Shown: in pieces, positions 1 to 8,113 of the stretch
How the letters are laid out: each line of letters begins with the position of its first letter
How positions within the stretch are numbered: position 1 is the first letter of the stretch
Virus record (IMG/VR): IMGVR_UViG_3300010885_018423
Coordinates: 1 to 34,906 of that record
Strand: one strand, 5' to 3'
DNA from: a virus
DNA length: 34,906 bases
The notes under the pieces: model-generated
Seen by the model: only the letters and a program-made list of their open reading frames with translations
What the model was told of the DNA's origin: nothing
The model's database searches: none
Position numbers and translations under genes: made by a program

Positions 1-1040
1 GAACCAGCCCCAGAATTCATTAAGTAGGCTGCATTAGTACTTATGACGCCAAACACATCTTCGCTTAAATCTACGCCTACAGCGGTTATTTCTGCCAATC
101 CACCCAACTCTACCACTGTTCCAGGGGCATATTCGGTATCTGCTTCAAATCTTTCTGCCAAGTCAGCATACTGTGCGTGAACCGCAGTTCCGTATATATT
201 ATTCCACCATTTTGTTGTAGAACCCAAATTATACGTTAAATTTGCAGTAGGAACAACGTTTTGTGCTACTGTGGACAGGTCAACTGATGCCGATGCTGGC
301 AATGCCACATTTCCTGTAAAACTAACATTTCCCGCAAAACTTGTATTACCACCAAAAGATGATATCCCAAGGACGGATAAATTTGCCGCAGTTAAGTTAC
401 CACTGATAGTGGTAGTTCCAGCCGATAAATTAGATAATGAAGTGTTTCCTGCTACCGCCAGACCTGCTACCAAGTTAAATCCAGGGACAATCGTTGTAAG
501 TCCAGAAATTGCAGTAGCCGGATTAAATGCAGTTGTGTCTGTACTGACCACTGCACTGAGTTTATTATTGACTGTAACATTACCAACAGTATGTATAGTA
601 GATCCGTCGGTAACTGAATTTGCGGCAATCGCTGTAACTGTTGCGCCTACTAACTGATAAGGCCCTATGTTAATCCAACTACTTCCGCTGTATACGTTCA
701 GCTGACTGGTTGTAGTATTCCACCAAAAATCGCCAGTTACTGGCGCCAACGGTTCAGATGATCCAGTTTGGCTACTAGAAATAACTTTCCAGTTTGTTCC
801 TTGCCAAACACTTAAATGTTTATTTGTGCTATCCCACCATAACTGTCCGTGTAACGGAGCAGATGGGGCACTTGGGCTAGAAAAATTCTCAAGCAGTTTG
901 ATAAAGTTTTCATTTTGCAATATCCCGTAACCGGCATAATTTCTACCTACTAGGTTAAGGCTAGTTGCGATTGAATCTACAGTTCCATCAGTGACCGTAA
1001 CTATGGGTGCTCCGTTTGTTAGCGTTAAAGTATAGGCCAT
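1..1040 (-). CDS. Tail fibre-like structural protein, C-terminus cut by window edge
   Basis: An open frame starts at ATG 1040 (MAYTLTLTNG) and runs off the left edge without a stop, giving 346 visible residues. The first ~90 residues resemble the N-terminus of the fibre protein at 6226-7437 (shared core NENFIKLL, then a Pro-rich GxLW(W/Y)D pattern), probably the part attached to the tail. The middle is Gly/Asn/Thr/Ser-rich with SGNLTAANLSV-type repeats, typical of beta-structured fibre shafts. The last ~60 visible residues match the C-terminal part of the fibre at 8114-9100 (YADLAERF, PGTVVELGG, STNAAYLMN). It therefore looks like a mosaic of its two paralogues. AGGAAA precedes the start and a late promoter motif lies at 1068-1075. 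The fibre role is inferred from composition and paralogy; no receptor is evident. Confidence 0.75.
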   Translation of the reverse strand, partial: MAYTLTLTNGAPIVTVTDGTVDSIATSLNLVGRNYAGYGILQNENFIKLLENFSSPSAPSAPLHGQLWWDSTNKHLSVWQGTNWKVISSSQTGSSEPLAPVTGDFWWNTTTSQLNVYSGSSWINIGPYQLVGATVTAIAANSVTDGSTIHTVGNVTVNNKLSAVVSTDTTAFNPATAISGLTTIVPGFNLVAGLAVAGNTSLSNLSAGTTTISGNLTAANLSVLGISSFGGNTSFAGNVSFTGNVALPASASVDLSTVAQNVVPTANLTYNLGSTTKWWNNIYGTAVHAQYADLAERFEADTEYAPGTVVELGGLAEITAVGVDLSEDVFGVISTNAAYLMNSGAG

Positions 1041-1067
1041 TTTCTACGTTTTTCCTGTTTATTTACT

Positions 1068-1075
1068 TATTTATG
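1068..1075 (-). promoter_or_regulatory. T4-type late promoter (CATAAATA)
   Basis: The minus strand reads CATAAATA here, matching the NATAAATA core used by gp55-type late sigma factors. By the T4 rule (core from about -13 to -6) transcription would start near 1062, giving a leader of about 21 bases with AGGAAA before the ATG at 1040. The TAA inside the motif is also the stop codon of the glycine-rich gene upstream. Not experimentally shown. Confidence 0.6.
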
Positions 1076-1343
1076 CAATTTGGGCCGAACGTGATACACC
1101 GCCGCCCCAAAAGAAGATGACCGCCCCTGGTTTTCCAGGCTCTGAGGTATCTCCGTTAGTATCAGATCCTCGTCCACCTTGCCCGTAAGGACCTAGACTG
1201 GTTCTTCCATCAATGAAGACTGCTCCGTTGTCACCACCAGAGCCGCCAATGGCAAGTTCTGAAGATTGTAAGGGTTGACTAGCCCCGTTGTTGCCATTTG
1301 CGCCATTTGAGCTTCCGCCTGCTCCGCCTACACCACCTGCCAT
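1071..1343 (-). CDS. Small glycine-rich protein, probable tail fibre/adhesin piece
   Basis: A 90-residue protein dominated by Gly, Ser, Asn and Ala (for example GGVGGAGG and GGSGGDNG) that ends in a hydrophobic segment (AVIFFWGGG). It starts at an ATG preceded by GGAG with normal spacing (GGAGACAGATATG), which supports expression. The arrangement, a Gly-rich run followed by a short beta-strand-like end, resembles the closing half of glycine-rich domains seen in phage tail fibres, and the 1398-residue protein at 2045-6241 carries a comparable Gly-rich domain. It could be a separate tip protein or a detached fragment of a larger adhesin. Its composition is low-complexity, so family assignment is uncertain. 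It sits between the 72-residue unknown and the truncated fibre gene, in the same direction. Confidence 0.6.
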   Translation of the reverse strand: MAGGVGGAGGSSNGANGNNGASQPLQSSELAIGGSGGDNGAVFIDGRTSLGPYGQGGRGSDTNGDTSEPGKPGAVIFFWGGGVSRSAQIA

Positions 1344-1353
1344 ATCTGTCTCC

Positions 1354-1572
1354 TTATTGCTTGGCTACCCATGCTTTGTATGCTAGAATAATAGGGCCAT
1401 GTTGTGTTTCGGGAACTGCCGAATCCCCGCCCTTGACATATTTTATTAAAGGTATTTCTGGCATCATCTTACTATAGATATCTATATTTGATCTCAGCTC
1501 TTGAAAAATAGTCTCTCTGTGTGCTTCATCTAGTTTTAAAAAATTTATCGATAAATCGGTTACTGAATACAT
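1354..1572 (-). CDS. Unrecognised 72-residue protein
   Basis: A small soluble protein starting MYSVTDLSINFLKLDEAHRE. I do not recognise a family. The first half is predicted to be helical and charged; the second half contains a short PEIPLIKYVKGGD segment and ends AYKAWVAKQ. There is no signal peptide, membrane segment or cysteine. Its ATG is preceded by AAGGAAC, a good ribosome binding site, and its start overlaps the end of the cysteine hydrolase gene by 13 bases. That coupling makes it likely to be a real gene of the same transcript. Function unknown; its place in a tail-adhesin module suggests a small structural or assembly role, which is inference only. Confidence 0.6.
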   Translation of the reverse strand: MYSVTDLSINFLKLDEAHRETIFQELRSNIDIYSKMMPEIPLIKYVKGGDSAVPETQHGPIILAYKAWVAKQ

Positions 1573-2048
1573 AGTTGTTCCTTTGAAGGTCTAGAGACTT
1601 CTGTAGCAAAGTTGCAAGCACGGATAGAATCTAGTAGGTCAGATGGCTTGACTTTCTTAAAGTCATCGGGAAAAAAGTTTTTCCCAATTAAATCTAATCC
1701 GTATGCTGCAAATTCACTGCACATCCATTGCTTGTGGTCTTTCCATTGTTTTTTAGTTCTTGGTATCAATACATTAAATGGGGCAAGAGCAGTATAGTCG
1801 TAAGGTTTGCCAATTTGACTATATGCCCATTCACGCACAACTGCTTCTTCTCGTTTAGTGACATCTAACTCAAAGTGTATCTCGTTACGGTAATCGGTTT
1901 GAGTCAATATGATGTGACCGTTTTCCATTGCTGGATAAATGCTCATTCCGTCCGAGAATACAAGTTCACAGTGGCTTGCTGGACTCCAGGTATAGAGTCT
2001 GCACAGTATTGAAAAGGGCAATAGGTTTGACGAGAATTTGATTTTCAT
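1560..2048 (-). CDS. Permuted NlpC/P60 (YiiX-like) cysteine hydrolase
   Basis: A 162-residue protein with the residue order expected of the circularly permuted NlpC/P60 superfamily: an early His in SHCELVF (H26) and a late Cys in WMCSEFAAY (C110), with IGKPYDY between them. In YiiX-like members the His and Cys form the thiol hydrolase centre acting on amide bonds in cell wall, protein or lipid. There is no signal peptide. The ATG overlaps the TGA of the S53-Hint protein gene (ATGA), so the two are translationally coupled. It might cut the cell wall, modify the tail protein next to it, or work in the infected cell; the sequence does not decide. Some family members are amidases, others acyltransferases. 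The family call is from motifs and is moderately secure; the substrate is unknown. Confidence 0.6.
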   Translation of the reverse strand: MKIKFSSNLLPFSILCRLYTWSPASHCELVFSDGMSIYPAMENGHIILTQTDYRNEIHFELDVTKREEAVVREWAYSQIGKPYDYTALAPFNVLIPRTKKQWKDHKQWMCSEFAAYGLDLIGKNFFPDDFKKVKPSDLLDSIRACNFATEVSRPSKEQLCIQ

Positions 2049-5000
2049 TTAATAAGTTTTCCAAATAGTAAGTTTCTAATACGAGGATGATCACCAATCC
2101 ACTTAACGATAGGTTCTACGGTTGATCTATTAGTGATGCCCCATGCTACTGCACGAGCCAGCAAACGGCTCTTCCAATTATCGTTATCTAGTATGTATCT
2201 AGATATCTTGTGTAGTGCATTAAAAATTCTCACTTGTTTTTCTGGAGCAAACGCTTTATTTGCCGTGTTATATACATAATTTTCATATGCCGCTTGAGAC
2301 AAGTAGCCTTTATGTAACAGTACATAGGCCGTGCCAGTTTTAATAATATTATTGACACGAATGCCGTTAGCATAATGACTTTCCCCAGTTTCCAGCATTA
2401 GATTATATACAACGACCTCTTGTGCCAATTTGATCTTATTTTTTACATCAACAATATTTACAGGGCCTAACCAAGGTGCTTGCTCTGTACATAGCGTACT
2501 AATTGCACATAACTCGTCATCGTCGTTGTACCAAGGATGTTCTTCTGTCATGTAAGGTGTTTCATCATCATGTAGTGCAAATACCCATTTGCTGACATCG
2601 TGTTCGCGAGTTTTAACTCCAATTACTCGTGCAGGTTGATTAGTTAATGCTTCTAGTACATAGTCGCCAGACTTAATTTGACTGATTTGTTTCTCTGTTC
2701 CGTCGGCCATTCGGATTAGTGTAAACGGTAAGAAGCAGCCACCTCCTCCGCCACCGCCGCTAGCGTCGCCAGTGCTTTCGCCACCTCCGCCGTAACCGCT
2801 TTCACCGCCACCTGTTGCTGGTGCATCATCATAGGCCGAACCGCCACCTGCTCCTGAGTTGGTTGTTATAGTACCAAAACTACCAGTGACCACAGTGCTG
2901 CCACCAGGGTTGCCAACACTTGGATCTAATTGAGTTCTAGTATGCCATACTATATTTCCGCCAGGGTCCTTGATTGTTAACGCAAAGCCTGCAGGACCGC
3001 CATCATTTCGAGCGTAAAACGCCAATGCTCTATTGCCCTGTGCCAAGTAAGATTGTTCAGTTACAGTTGATGTAAAACTGCCAGTTATAACAATGGGCAC
3101 TCCATCAACATAAACTTCTACGTAATTATCTGCGGCCGCTTCAAATGTATAAATTCCAGAAGCCGATGCAGTAAACAACCTACGTGATAGCACTAACTCG
3201 CCTACAGGACGTACCCCACTAGGGTCCATCCATACTGCATAACTATTCATGAAAGCATTCCATGCATAACTCAAACTAACAGGGAAGAATTGCCTATTAC
3301 TAATATTGTTTGTACCGCCGGGGTCGCCGACTGTGACCGTTATTGTTTCGCCAGGGGTCACTGTAAGGTCGTAACTGGCGGTTGTAGCACCCGAGCCACC
3401 TCCACCACCTCCACCACCTTTTGATACACCAGGATACCAAACTGCCGGTCCGCCACCTGCGCCGGCACCTACGGCCAGCATACTTAATCGTTTTACGTGT
3501 GCCGGTACAGTCCAAGTATAAGTTCCTGGACTGGTAAAGGCCTGTACGCCATTGGGTTGCGATACTGTGATTGTAACTGGAATTTGTAGCGTGGGATAGG
3601 TACGTGCGTTACTGGTAACAATAATAGTATCCGAATAAGTACCTCTGGCTAGGTTGGCGGCAGTCACTAATACTGTAGCAGTATTTCCACTAAAGTTAGT
3701 AAAATCATATCCAATAGTGCCAGGGTTACTGCCTATGGTCACACGACCGTTTTGTGCTCTTATGTTGGAAATAATCAAATTGGCACCATTGCCGCTATTT
3801 CTAATTGTCAGTGTTTGTGTTGCCGCAGAATCTAATAGATAGTAGGGCAACTGAACTGGGTTTGGTGTAACTGTAATTTCAGGGTAGTTAGTCAATACCG
3901 ACACTGACAAAGGAACCACTGTGGTAGTGTTTCCCAGATATCCTATATCATTGGTAAATGTTATGTTGCCCTCGGTGTATGTTCCTACAGTATTACCGCG
4001 AACTCTAACGCCAAAATCTCGATGTTCTCCGGGAACTAGTGTATAAGGTGTTGTTACATCACTGTGAGTATTTAGATCAGTAACAAATACATCATACCCC
4101 GAAGTTGCCGACTGGTAAGACATCCTATTAATAATTAAATCATAGTCCCCTGTGTTTGTCACAGTTAACCTATAGGGATCTCCACTGACATTTCCGTCTA
4201 AGTCGTTATCGGGTGCAGTATGATATCTATAGGGATTTAGTGTTATTGATGTTGAACTCGGAGTTAAGTTACCCTGTGGTGTTGGATATATGCGTTCCCA
4301 AGAATTATCTCTACGTTTGACCCAGCCTGTTTTAACAGGTGCCCAAGTACCATCTGTTTGTTTGACCCAGACACCTTTGAGATAGTTATAATAATTGGTG
4401 TCGGGGTTTTTAATGCTGGTAGTACCTAATCCGTACTTTGCCGATGCTGATTGCGGTACTCCTGGAGCCTCGACGATTACCGGGGTAGTTGGCAACTCGG
4501 GTTCAGGTAAAGGCGGGGGTGGTGGGGGTACCGGTACCACCGGTGTGGGTATAGTAATTATTGGCGGCGGTTCAATTGGCACTGGTGTTGGAGGCACTAT
4601 TGCCACTTTAGGTGGTGGAGGTGGTGCCGGCGGTGTTATAGTATATCCACATACTGCACTATTTGCCTGAATCAATTTTTTATAAGTACCACCATGTCCG
4701 TCTGCATAATCACCGTACTGATTAAAACCTTCGCAATATTGTCTTACCTCTGTGCCAGACGATGGCACAATAGAAATGGTGTATGCAGTAGATGCTTGTT
4801 TGTTGATATACTGAACTGGCGCTTGCGTTGCAGTTATATAGACGACATCATCACCTTTTGCTATTCTAGTAGGTAAACTTATTGCTGTTACCGTGCCTGT
4901 AATTGGATCTACGTTAGCAATTGACGAGTTAGATGATTTATAAGTTATATTACCATAACTACCGCCTGTAAGTGTTGACGTTACTGTATTTGTAATATTA

Positions 5001-6241
5001 CTACCTATCGCAAGTGTAGTAAATGTTTTAGTTTCTGCAAACCTTAAATCTGGGATCGGCACTAAAAGATCTATTAGTGCAGATCCAATTGGAACCCCCA
5101 TACCAGTTACTGGATCCCAATTTGGGTCTGCTCTATATCCTGTCGGTAATAAACTTGCATTGTTGCCTTCTAATATATCATAAAAGGCAGAGGGGTTACT
5201 ATAAAACAACGAGTTTGCTTCTGCAGAAGAAAACTTTTGACCAGTGAGTGCTCTAAATCTGGCAATTATACCTGCTGCTATAGGTGCAGATGCACTAGTA
5301 CCAGAGTATCCACCGAGCTTACCGTCTACCCATACACCATATGCATTCATAGCAGCTGCTATATCGGGGATACCACGAGTTGTTAGTAAAGTACTCGCAC
5401 CATATGAATTATTAGATCTAAAGTACTTCTGGTAATATTGTTTTCCTTGCCATTCAAAAGGCCAAAATGGTTTTGGAATTATTGAACTTACTCCACCGGC
5501 CCCAGCAAATCCTGCGTCTGCTAAATTACCAGGCTCGCTTCGATTATAAACAGTTTCTCCGCCGTAAGGTCTTGTATTACTTGCAGTTAAAGTCAAATAT
5601 GTTCCACCAACAGCAATGACGTTGGCATTAGTTGCCGGGTATCCGCATTCAACTATTGTATCATTTTTTTGACTACTACCATAATCCCCGGTCGCAACAC
5701 AAACAGTAATTCCTTTTTTAGCCGCATTGGCTAAGGGTGTATATAAAAAGTCTGAAAGCTCAGGTCCTCCCCACGAGTGAGTAATTACATCGCAATTTTC
5801 ATCAACTGCACGTTGAAATACGTTTGCATAATTTGTAAAAGGAGTACTAATATTACCGTTGCTATATTCTGTACTTTTGGCTTTATATAATACAATATTG
5901 GCTTGCGGTACCATACCGGCCACACAAACCAAATCTAAAGCATTTTCCACGTCGGTTGACGAACTAGTATTAGTTGCTCCGTCAACAGGAACAAAAGTAA
6001 TTGTTGGGGCAGCAAGCCCCATATCGTTCATTGAACGATTTAAGTCAGCCTGGCTGAATCCGCCACCAAGACTAATAATACCAACTTTGATACCTGCGCC
6101 AGTGCTTGCTGGTATGTCATACGCAGTGGCTATTTTTGGCGCGGTTAAGAAATCGTTGACCGTTGTGGCCCCTGCATAAGACTCAATTGAAGTTATGTAC
6201 GATCTAGCATTAGCAGTTATTGTCATTATATCTGGAACCAA
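2045..6241 (-). CDS. Multidomain tail protein: S53 (sedolisin) protease, Ig-like and PA14-like domains, Hint domain
   Basis: A 1398-residue modular protein. Residues ~30-395 form an S53 serine-carboxyl peptidase: ENALD (E99, D103), SWGGPE, TGDYGSS (oxyanion D186), YPATNANVIAVGGT, and GYSGTSASAP (nucleophile S316), ending in a DPVTGMGVP calcium-site-like segment. There is almost no room for the usual long S53 pro-domain. Next come a bacterial Ig-like region (~400-490), a Pro-rich linker (~530-590), two ASH/Ig-like repeats (~650-900), a Gly-rich domain interrupted by a PA14-like segment (~990-1100), and a Hint domain from C1169 to about N1298, followed by 100 helical residues. The given start is TTG with GGAG upstream; an ATG at 6226 overlaps the previous stop (TAATG) and is an equally likely start, removing five residues. 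Probably a tail adhesin that degrades surface protein and processes itself; that role is inferred. Confidence 0.8.
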   Translation of the reverse strand: MVPDIMTITANARSYITSIESYAGATTVNDFLTAPKIATAYDIPASTGAGIKVGIISLGGGFSQADLNRSMNDMGLAAPTITFVPVDGATNTSSSTDVENALDLVCVAGMVPQANIVLYKAKSTEYSNGNISTPFTNYANVFQRAVDENCDVITHSWGGPELSDFLYTPLANAAKKGITVCVATGDYGSSQKNDTIVECGYPATNANVIAVGGTYLTLTASNTRPYGGETVYNRSEPGNLADAGFAGAGGVSSIIPKPFWPFEWQGKQYYQKYFRSNNSYGASTLLTTRGIPDIAAAMNAYGVWVDGKLGGYSGTSASAPIAAGIIARFRALTGQKFSSAEANSLFYSNPSAFYDILEGNNASLLPTGYRADPNWDPVTGMGVPIGSALIDLLVPIPDLRFAETKTFTTLAIGSNITNTVTSTLTGGSYGNITYKSSNSSIANVDPITGTVTAISLPTRIAKGDDVVYITATQAPVQYINKQASTAYTISIVPSSGTEVRQYCEGFNQYGDYADGHGGTYKKLIQANSAVCGYTITPPAPPPPPKVAIVPPTPVPIEPPPIITIPTPVVPVPPPPPPLPEPELPTTPVIVEAPGVPQSASAKYGLGTTSIKNPDTNYYNYLKGVWVKQTDGTWAPVKTGWVKRRDNSWERIYPTPQGNLTPSSTSITLNPYRYHTAPDNDLDGNVSGDPYRLTVTNTGDYDLIINRMSYQSATSGYDVFVTDLNTHSDVTTPYTLVPGEHRDFGVRVRGNTVGTYTEGNITFTNDIGYLGNTTTVVPLSVSVLTNYPEITVTPNPVQLPYYLLDSAATQTLTIRNSGNGANLIISNIRAQNGRVTIGSNPGTIGYDFTNFSGNTATVLVTAANLARGTYSDTIIVTSNARTYPTLQIPVTITVSQPNGVQAFTSPGTYTWTVPAHVKRLSMLAVGAGAGGGPAVWYPGVSKGGGGGGGGSGATTASYDLTVTPGETITVTVGDPGGTNNISNRQFFPVSLSYAWNAFMNSYAVWMDPSGVRPVGELVLSRRLFTASASGIYTFEAAADNYVEVYVDGVPIVITGSFTSTVTEQSYLAQGNRALAFYARNDGGPAGFALTIKDPGGNIVWHTRTQLDPSVGNPGGSTVVTGSFGTITTNSGAGGGSAYDDAPATGGGESGYGGGGESTGDASGGGGGGGCFLPFTLIRMADGTEKQISQIKSGDYVLEALTNQPARVIGVKTREHDVSKWVFALHDDETPYMTEEHPWYNDDDELCAISTLCTEQAPWLGPVNIVDVKNKIKLAQEVVVYNLMLETGESHYANGIRVNNIIKTGTAYVLLHKGYLSQAAYENYVYNTANKAFAPEKQVRIFNALHKISRYILDNDNWKSRLLARAVAWGITNRSTVEPIVKWIGDHPRIRNLLFGKLIK
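2342..2737 (-). other. Hint (intein/hedgehog-type) autoprocessing domain inside the S53 tail protein
   Basis: Residues ~1169-1300 of the 1398-residue protein carry the Hint signatures: block A beginning at C1169 (CFLPFTLIRMADGTEK, then GDYVLE), block B TEEHPW with T1232 and H1235 in TxxH spacing, and a block F-like VVVYNLMLETGESHYANG. The usual His-Asn end of an intein is replaced by Asn-Asn (N1297, N1298), and the next residue is Ile rather than Cys/Ser/Thr. N-terminal cleavage at G1168/C1169 therefore looks possible while full protein splicing does not. A Gly-rich stretch immediately precedes it. Confidence 0.8.
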
Positions 6242-7437
6242 AAGTCTCCAGGATTACCCCGGGCATTGTCAGGAAGACTATTACTTACGATCTTGTGACT
6301 GCCTTGCCAAGGACTGTGTGTACTTGTTGCTATTGCAGTATTAGTGAACAACGTAGTTGCAATTTGGGTATTTACAGTACCTTGTGCCGCAGTTGGTGCG
6401 AGCGGTGTTCCAACAAATGTAGGGCTTGTATTAAGCACAACACTTCCCAATCCAGTTACGCCATTGCTGGTAGTACCGTATACTGTTGTGTTTCCACCAA
6501 TGATGACATCGCCTGCTACAGTAACAGAGGTTCCGTTAACGTATAGATTCTTGTTTATGAAAGTTGCAGCATCGCTGCCGCGCACGGTGATAGCACTAGT
6601 TGATGACCCGCCTAAGTTAACTGCTAGGCTCAAGTTGGCATTTAAGGTGTTTTCTTTTACTGCACCCACACCGTTGGTCTCACCAATGGTGATTGCACCA
6701 CTAGTAACCGATATGTTGTTTGTAAATGCCGGCACTATGTCTGTACGTGCATAGTTTGCGGCTGCAATGTTGCCCAACATTTTACTGTTGGTTGCATCAC
6801 CAACAAATGTATACTCATTTGCTAGTCCCGCGGCCAGTGTGATACCGGGACTAATAGTACTAAAACCTGTAACTGGATTGGCCGGGCTCAATGTAAACTG
6901 TGCGTCAAAGTTGGCAATTGCTATGACATTGTTTTGTTGATAAAACTTTGTAATAGTATGTGTTCCGCCCACTGTGTCGGCTACAGTTTCTACAATAGGG
7001 CCACTCTTGCCATCGGTGTACTTGTAAGCCGGACCAATTAGCGTCCAACTACTTCCGTTCCAAGTACTGAGTTGTCTGTTGGCTTGATCCCACCATTCAG
7101 CACCAATCACAGTGGTTGTAGGTGCAGTATTGGCAACAATAACTGGACTAACTGGGGTAAACGTTGTACCTGTATATACTTTCAAAAAGCCAGTAGTAGT
7201 GTCGTACCACAATTCGCCAGGCAGTGGCTTTGTTGGCGCAGTTGCTCCTGCAAAGTTTTGCAATAACTTGATAAAGTTTTCGTTTTGGAACTCGCCGTAT
7301 AAAGGATAGTTTTTACCAAATAAGTTTATGTCTGAAGCACTGGAACCAGGATTAATATTTGGGCCGTCGGCAGTACCGTCAAGTAGAGTTAGTAGTATTG
7401 CACCATTTTGGTCTGTTCTGTTTATTACATAACTCAT
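6226..7437 (-). CDS. Tail fibre-like structural protein
   Basis: A 403-residue protein. Its N-terminal ~100 residues (SYVINRTDQNG, GEFQNENFIKLLQNFAG, GELWYDTTTG) match the N-terminus of the truncated fibre at 1-1040, probably a common tail-attachment region. Residues ~115-165 repeat the WWDQANRQLSTWNGSSW pattern. The remainder is Thr/Asn/Gly/Ala-rich with short valine strands (TSVTVAGDVIIGGNTTVYG), consistent with a trimeric beta-helical fibre. The C-terminus (SPWQGSHKIVSN to GDFWFQI) lacks the LAERY domain of the other two fibres. The ATG is preceded by AGGATAAAG and lies four bases after the previous stop; its own stop overlaps the ATG option of the S53-Hint gene (TAATG). The fibre role is inferred from composition and position among tail genes. 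Confidence 0.7.
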   Translation of the reverse strand: MSYVINRTDQNGAILLTLLDGTADGPNINPGSSASDINLFGKNYPLYGEFQNENFIKLLQNFAGATAPTKPLPGELWYDTTTGFLKVYTGTTFTPVSPVIVANTAPTTTVIGAEWWDQANRQLSTWNGSSWTLIGPAYKYTDGKSGPIVETVADTVGGTHTITKFYQQNNVIAIANFDAQFTLSPANPVTGFSTISPGITLAAGLANEYTFVGDATNSKMLGNIAAANYARTDIVPAFTNNISVTSGAITIGETNGVGAVKENTLNANLSLAVNLGGSSTSAITVRGSDAATFINKNLYVNGTSVTVAGDVIIGGNTTVYGTTSNGVTGLGSVVLNTSPTFVGTPLAPTAAQGTVNTQIATTLFTNTAIATSTHSPWQGSHKIVSNSLPDNARGNPGDFWFQI

Positions 7438-7441
7438 ATCT

Positions 7442-8083
7442 TTATCCTATTGCACTCAAGTTGGTTAGTGTTTGAATACGTACTGTGTAGTCTACTTGAA
7501 TAAGTCTGTTTAAACTCTTTTGAATAGGGTGGAATATAACATGAGTCAGCATAGGCCCAGTAGTAGTCAATCCACTGGTGCCATCTGTACTACGAGCAAA
7601 TAATCCCAATTCATCAAATGTATATGTATCTATCAATGATTGGCTGTTGTCAAACGCACTTTGTCCACTAGGCTCGCCGTAGTCTAATAGACAACTGACT
7701 AGAATATCTGTATAAACTTGCCCAGGTACATGTCGTACTTCGATATAGTTTTGTGTAGGGTTTGTGTTGTTACTGCTGGCATCGTCAACAATTTTGCTAT
7801 AAGTTCCGTTATATAGGTTACTGTTTTGACCTGTTGTATTAGTTGGCAAATATGTAATAACACCAGTGGGGTCTACGCTGCTACCGCCGTTACCAAAATG
7901 CATTTCATAGATGTAGTTTTGATCTTTGTGTGCTAGACCATATGCCAATGCCGCACTAATATTTTCGTAGTGAATGGCATTGCTCTTGTCGATAAAGACC
8001 TCTTTAGTTTCGGGATCAAAAATTTTGATATGTCCTCGAACGTAAATTCCGCCTATGTCATCTGGTTTTCTTTGTGTGTTCAT
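7442..8083 (-). CDS. Conserved-looking phage structural protein, function unknown
   Basis: A 213-residue protein opening with MNTQRKPDDIGGIYVRGHIKI and a segment on non-terminal-tag-like beta strands, then YEMHFGNGGSSVDPTGVI and an ELGLFARS segment. Such short beta-rich proteins with a HFGNGG patch occur among baseplate and fibre genes of T4-like phages of aquatic bacteria, but I cannot name this one. No catalytic motif, signal peptide or coiled coil is visible. It lies between two fibre-like genes, and a late promoter motif at 8103-8110 stands 20 bases ahead of its ATG, giving it its own transcript start. It might connect fibres to the baseplate, as many fibre-module proteins do; that is inference from location. 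Confidence 0.6.
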   Translation of the reverse strand: MNTQRKPDDIGGIYVRGHIKIFDPETKEVFIDKSNAIHYENISAALAYGLAHKDQNYIYEMHFGNGGSSVDPTGVITYLPTNTTGQNSNLYNGTYSKIVDDASSNNTNPTQNYIEVRHVPGQVYTDILVSCLLDYGEPSGQSAFDNSQSLIDTYTFDELGLFARSTDGTSGLTTTGPMLTHVIFHPIQKSLNRLIQVDYTVRIQTLTNLSAIG

Positions 8084-8102
8084 ATCTGTTACTCTATCTT
8101 TA

Positions 8103-8110
8103 TATTTATC
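8103..8110 (-). promoter_or_regulatory. T4-type late promoter (GATAAATA)
   Basis: GATAAATA on the minus strand fits the NATAAATA late core. The predicted transcript start near 8097 gives a leader of about 14 bases to the ATG at 8083. It sits in the 30-base gap after the fibre gene 8114-9100. Confidence 0.55.
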
Positions 8111-8113
8111 AGG

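Noticed and set aside
271-657. Plus-strand open frame of 128 codons
   Set aside because: Lies wholly antisense to the truncated fibre gene, has a Val/Pro/Leu-rich composition typical of the reverse of Thr/Asn/Gly-rich coding, and no ribosome binding site.
2045-2737. A canonical splicing intein
   Set aside because: The C-terminal His-Asn and the Cys/Ser/Thr after it are absent and there is no homing endonuclease domain, so it is called a Hint domain only.
6344-6754. Plus-strand open frame of 136 codons
   Set aside because: Antisense shadow of the fibre gene 6226-7437; no domain and no plausible start.
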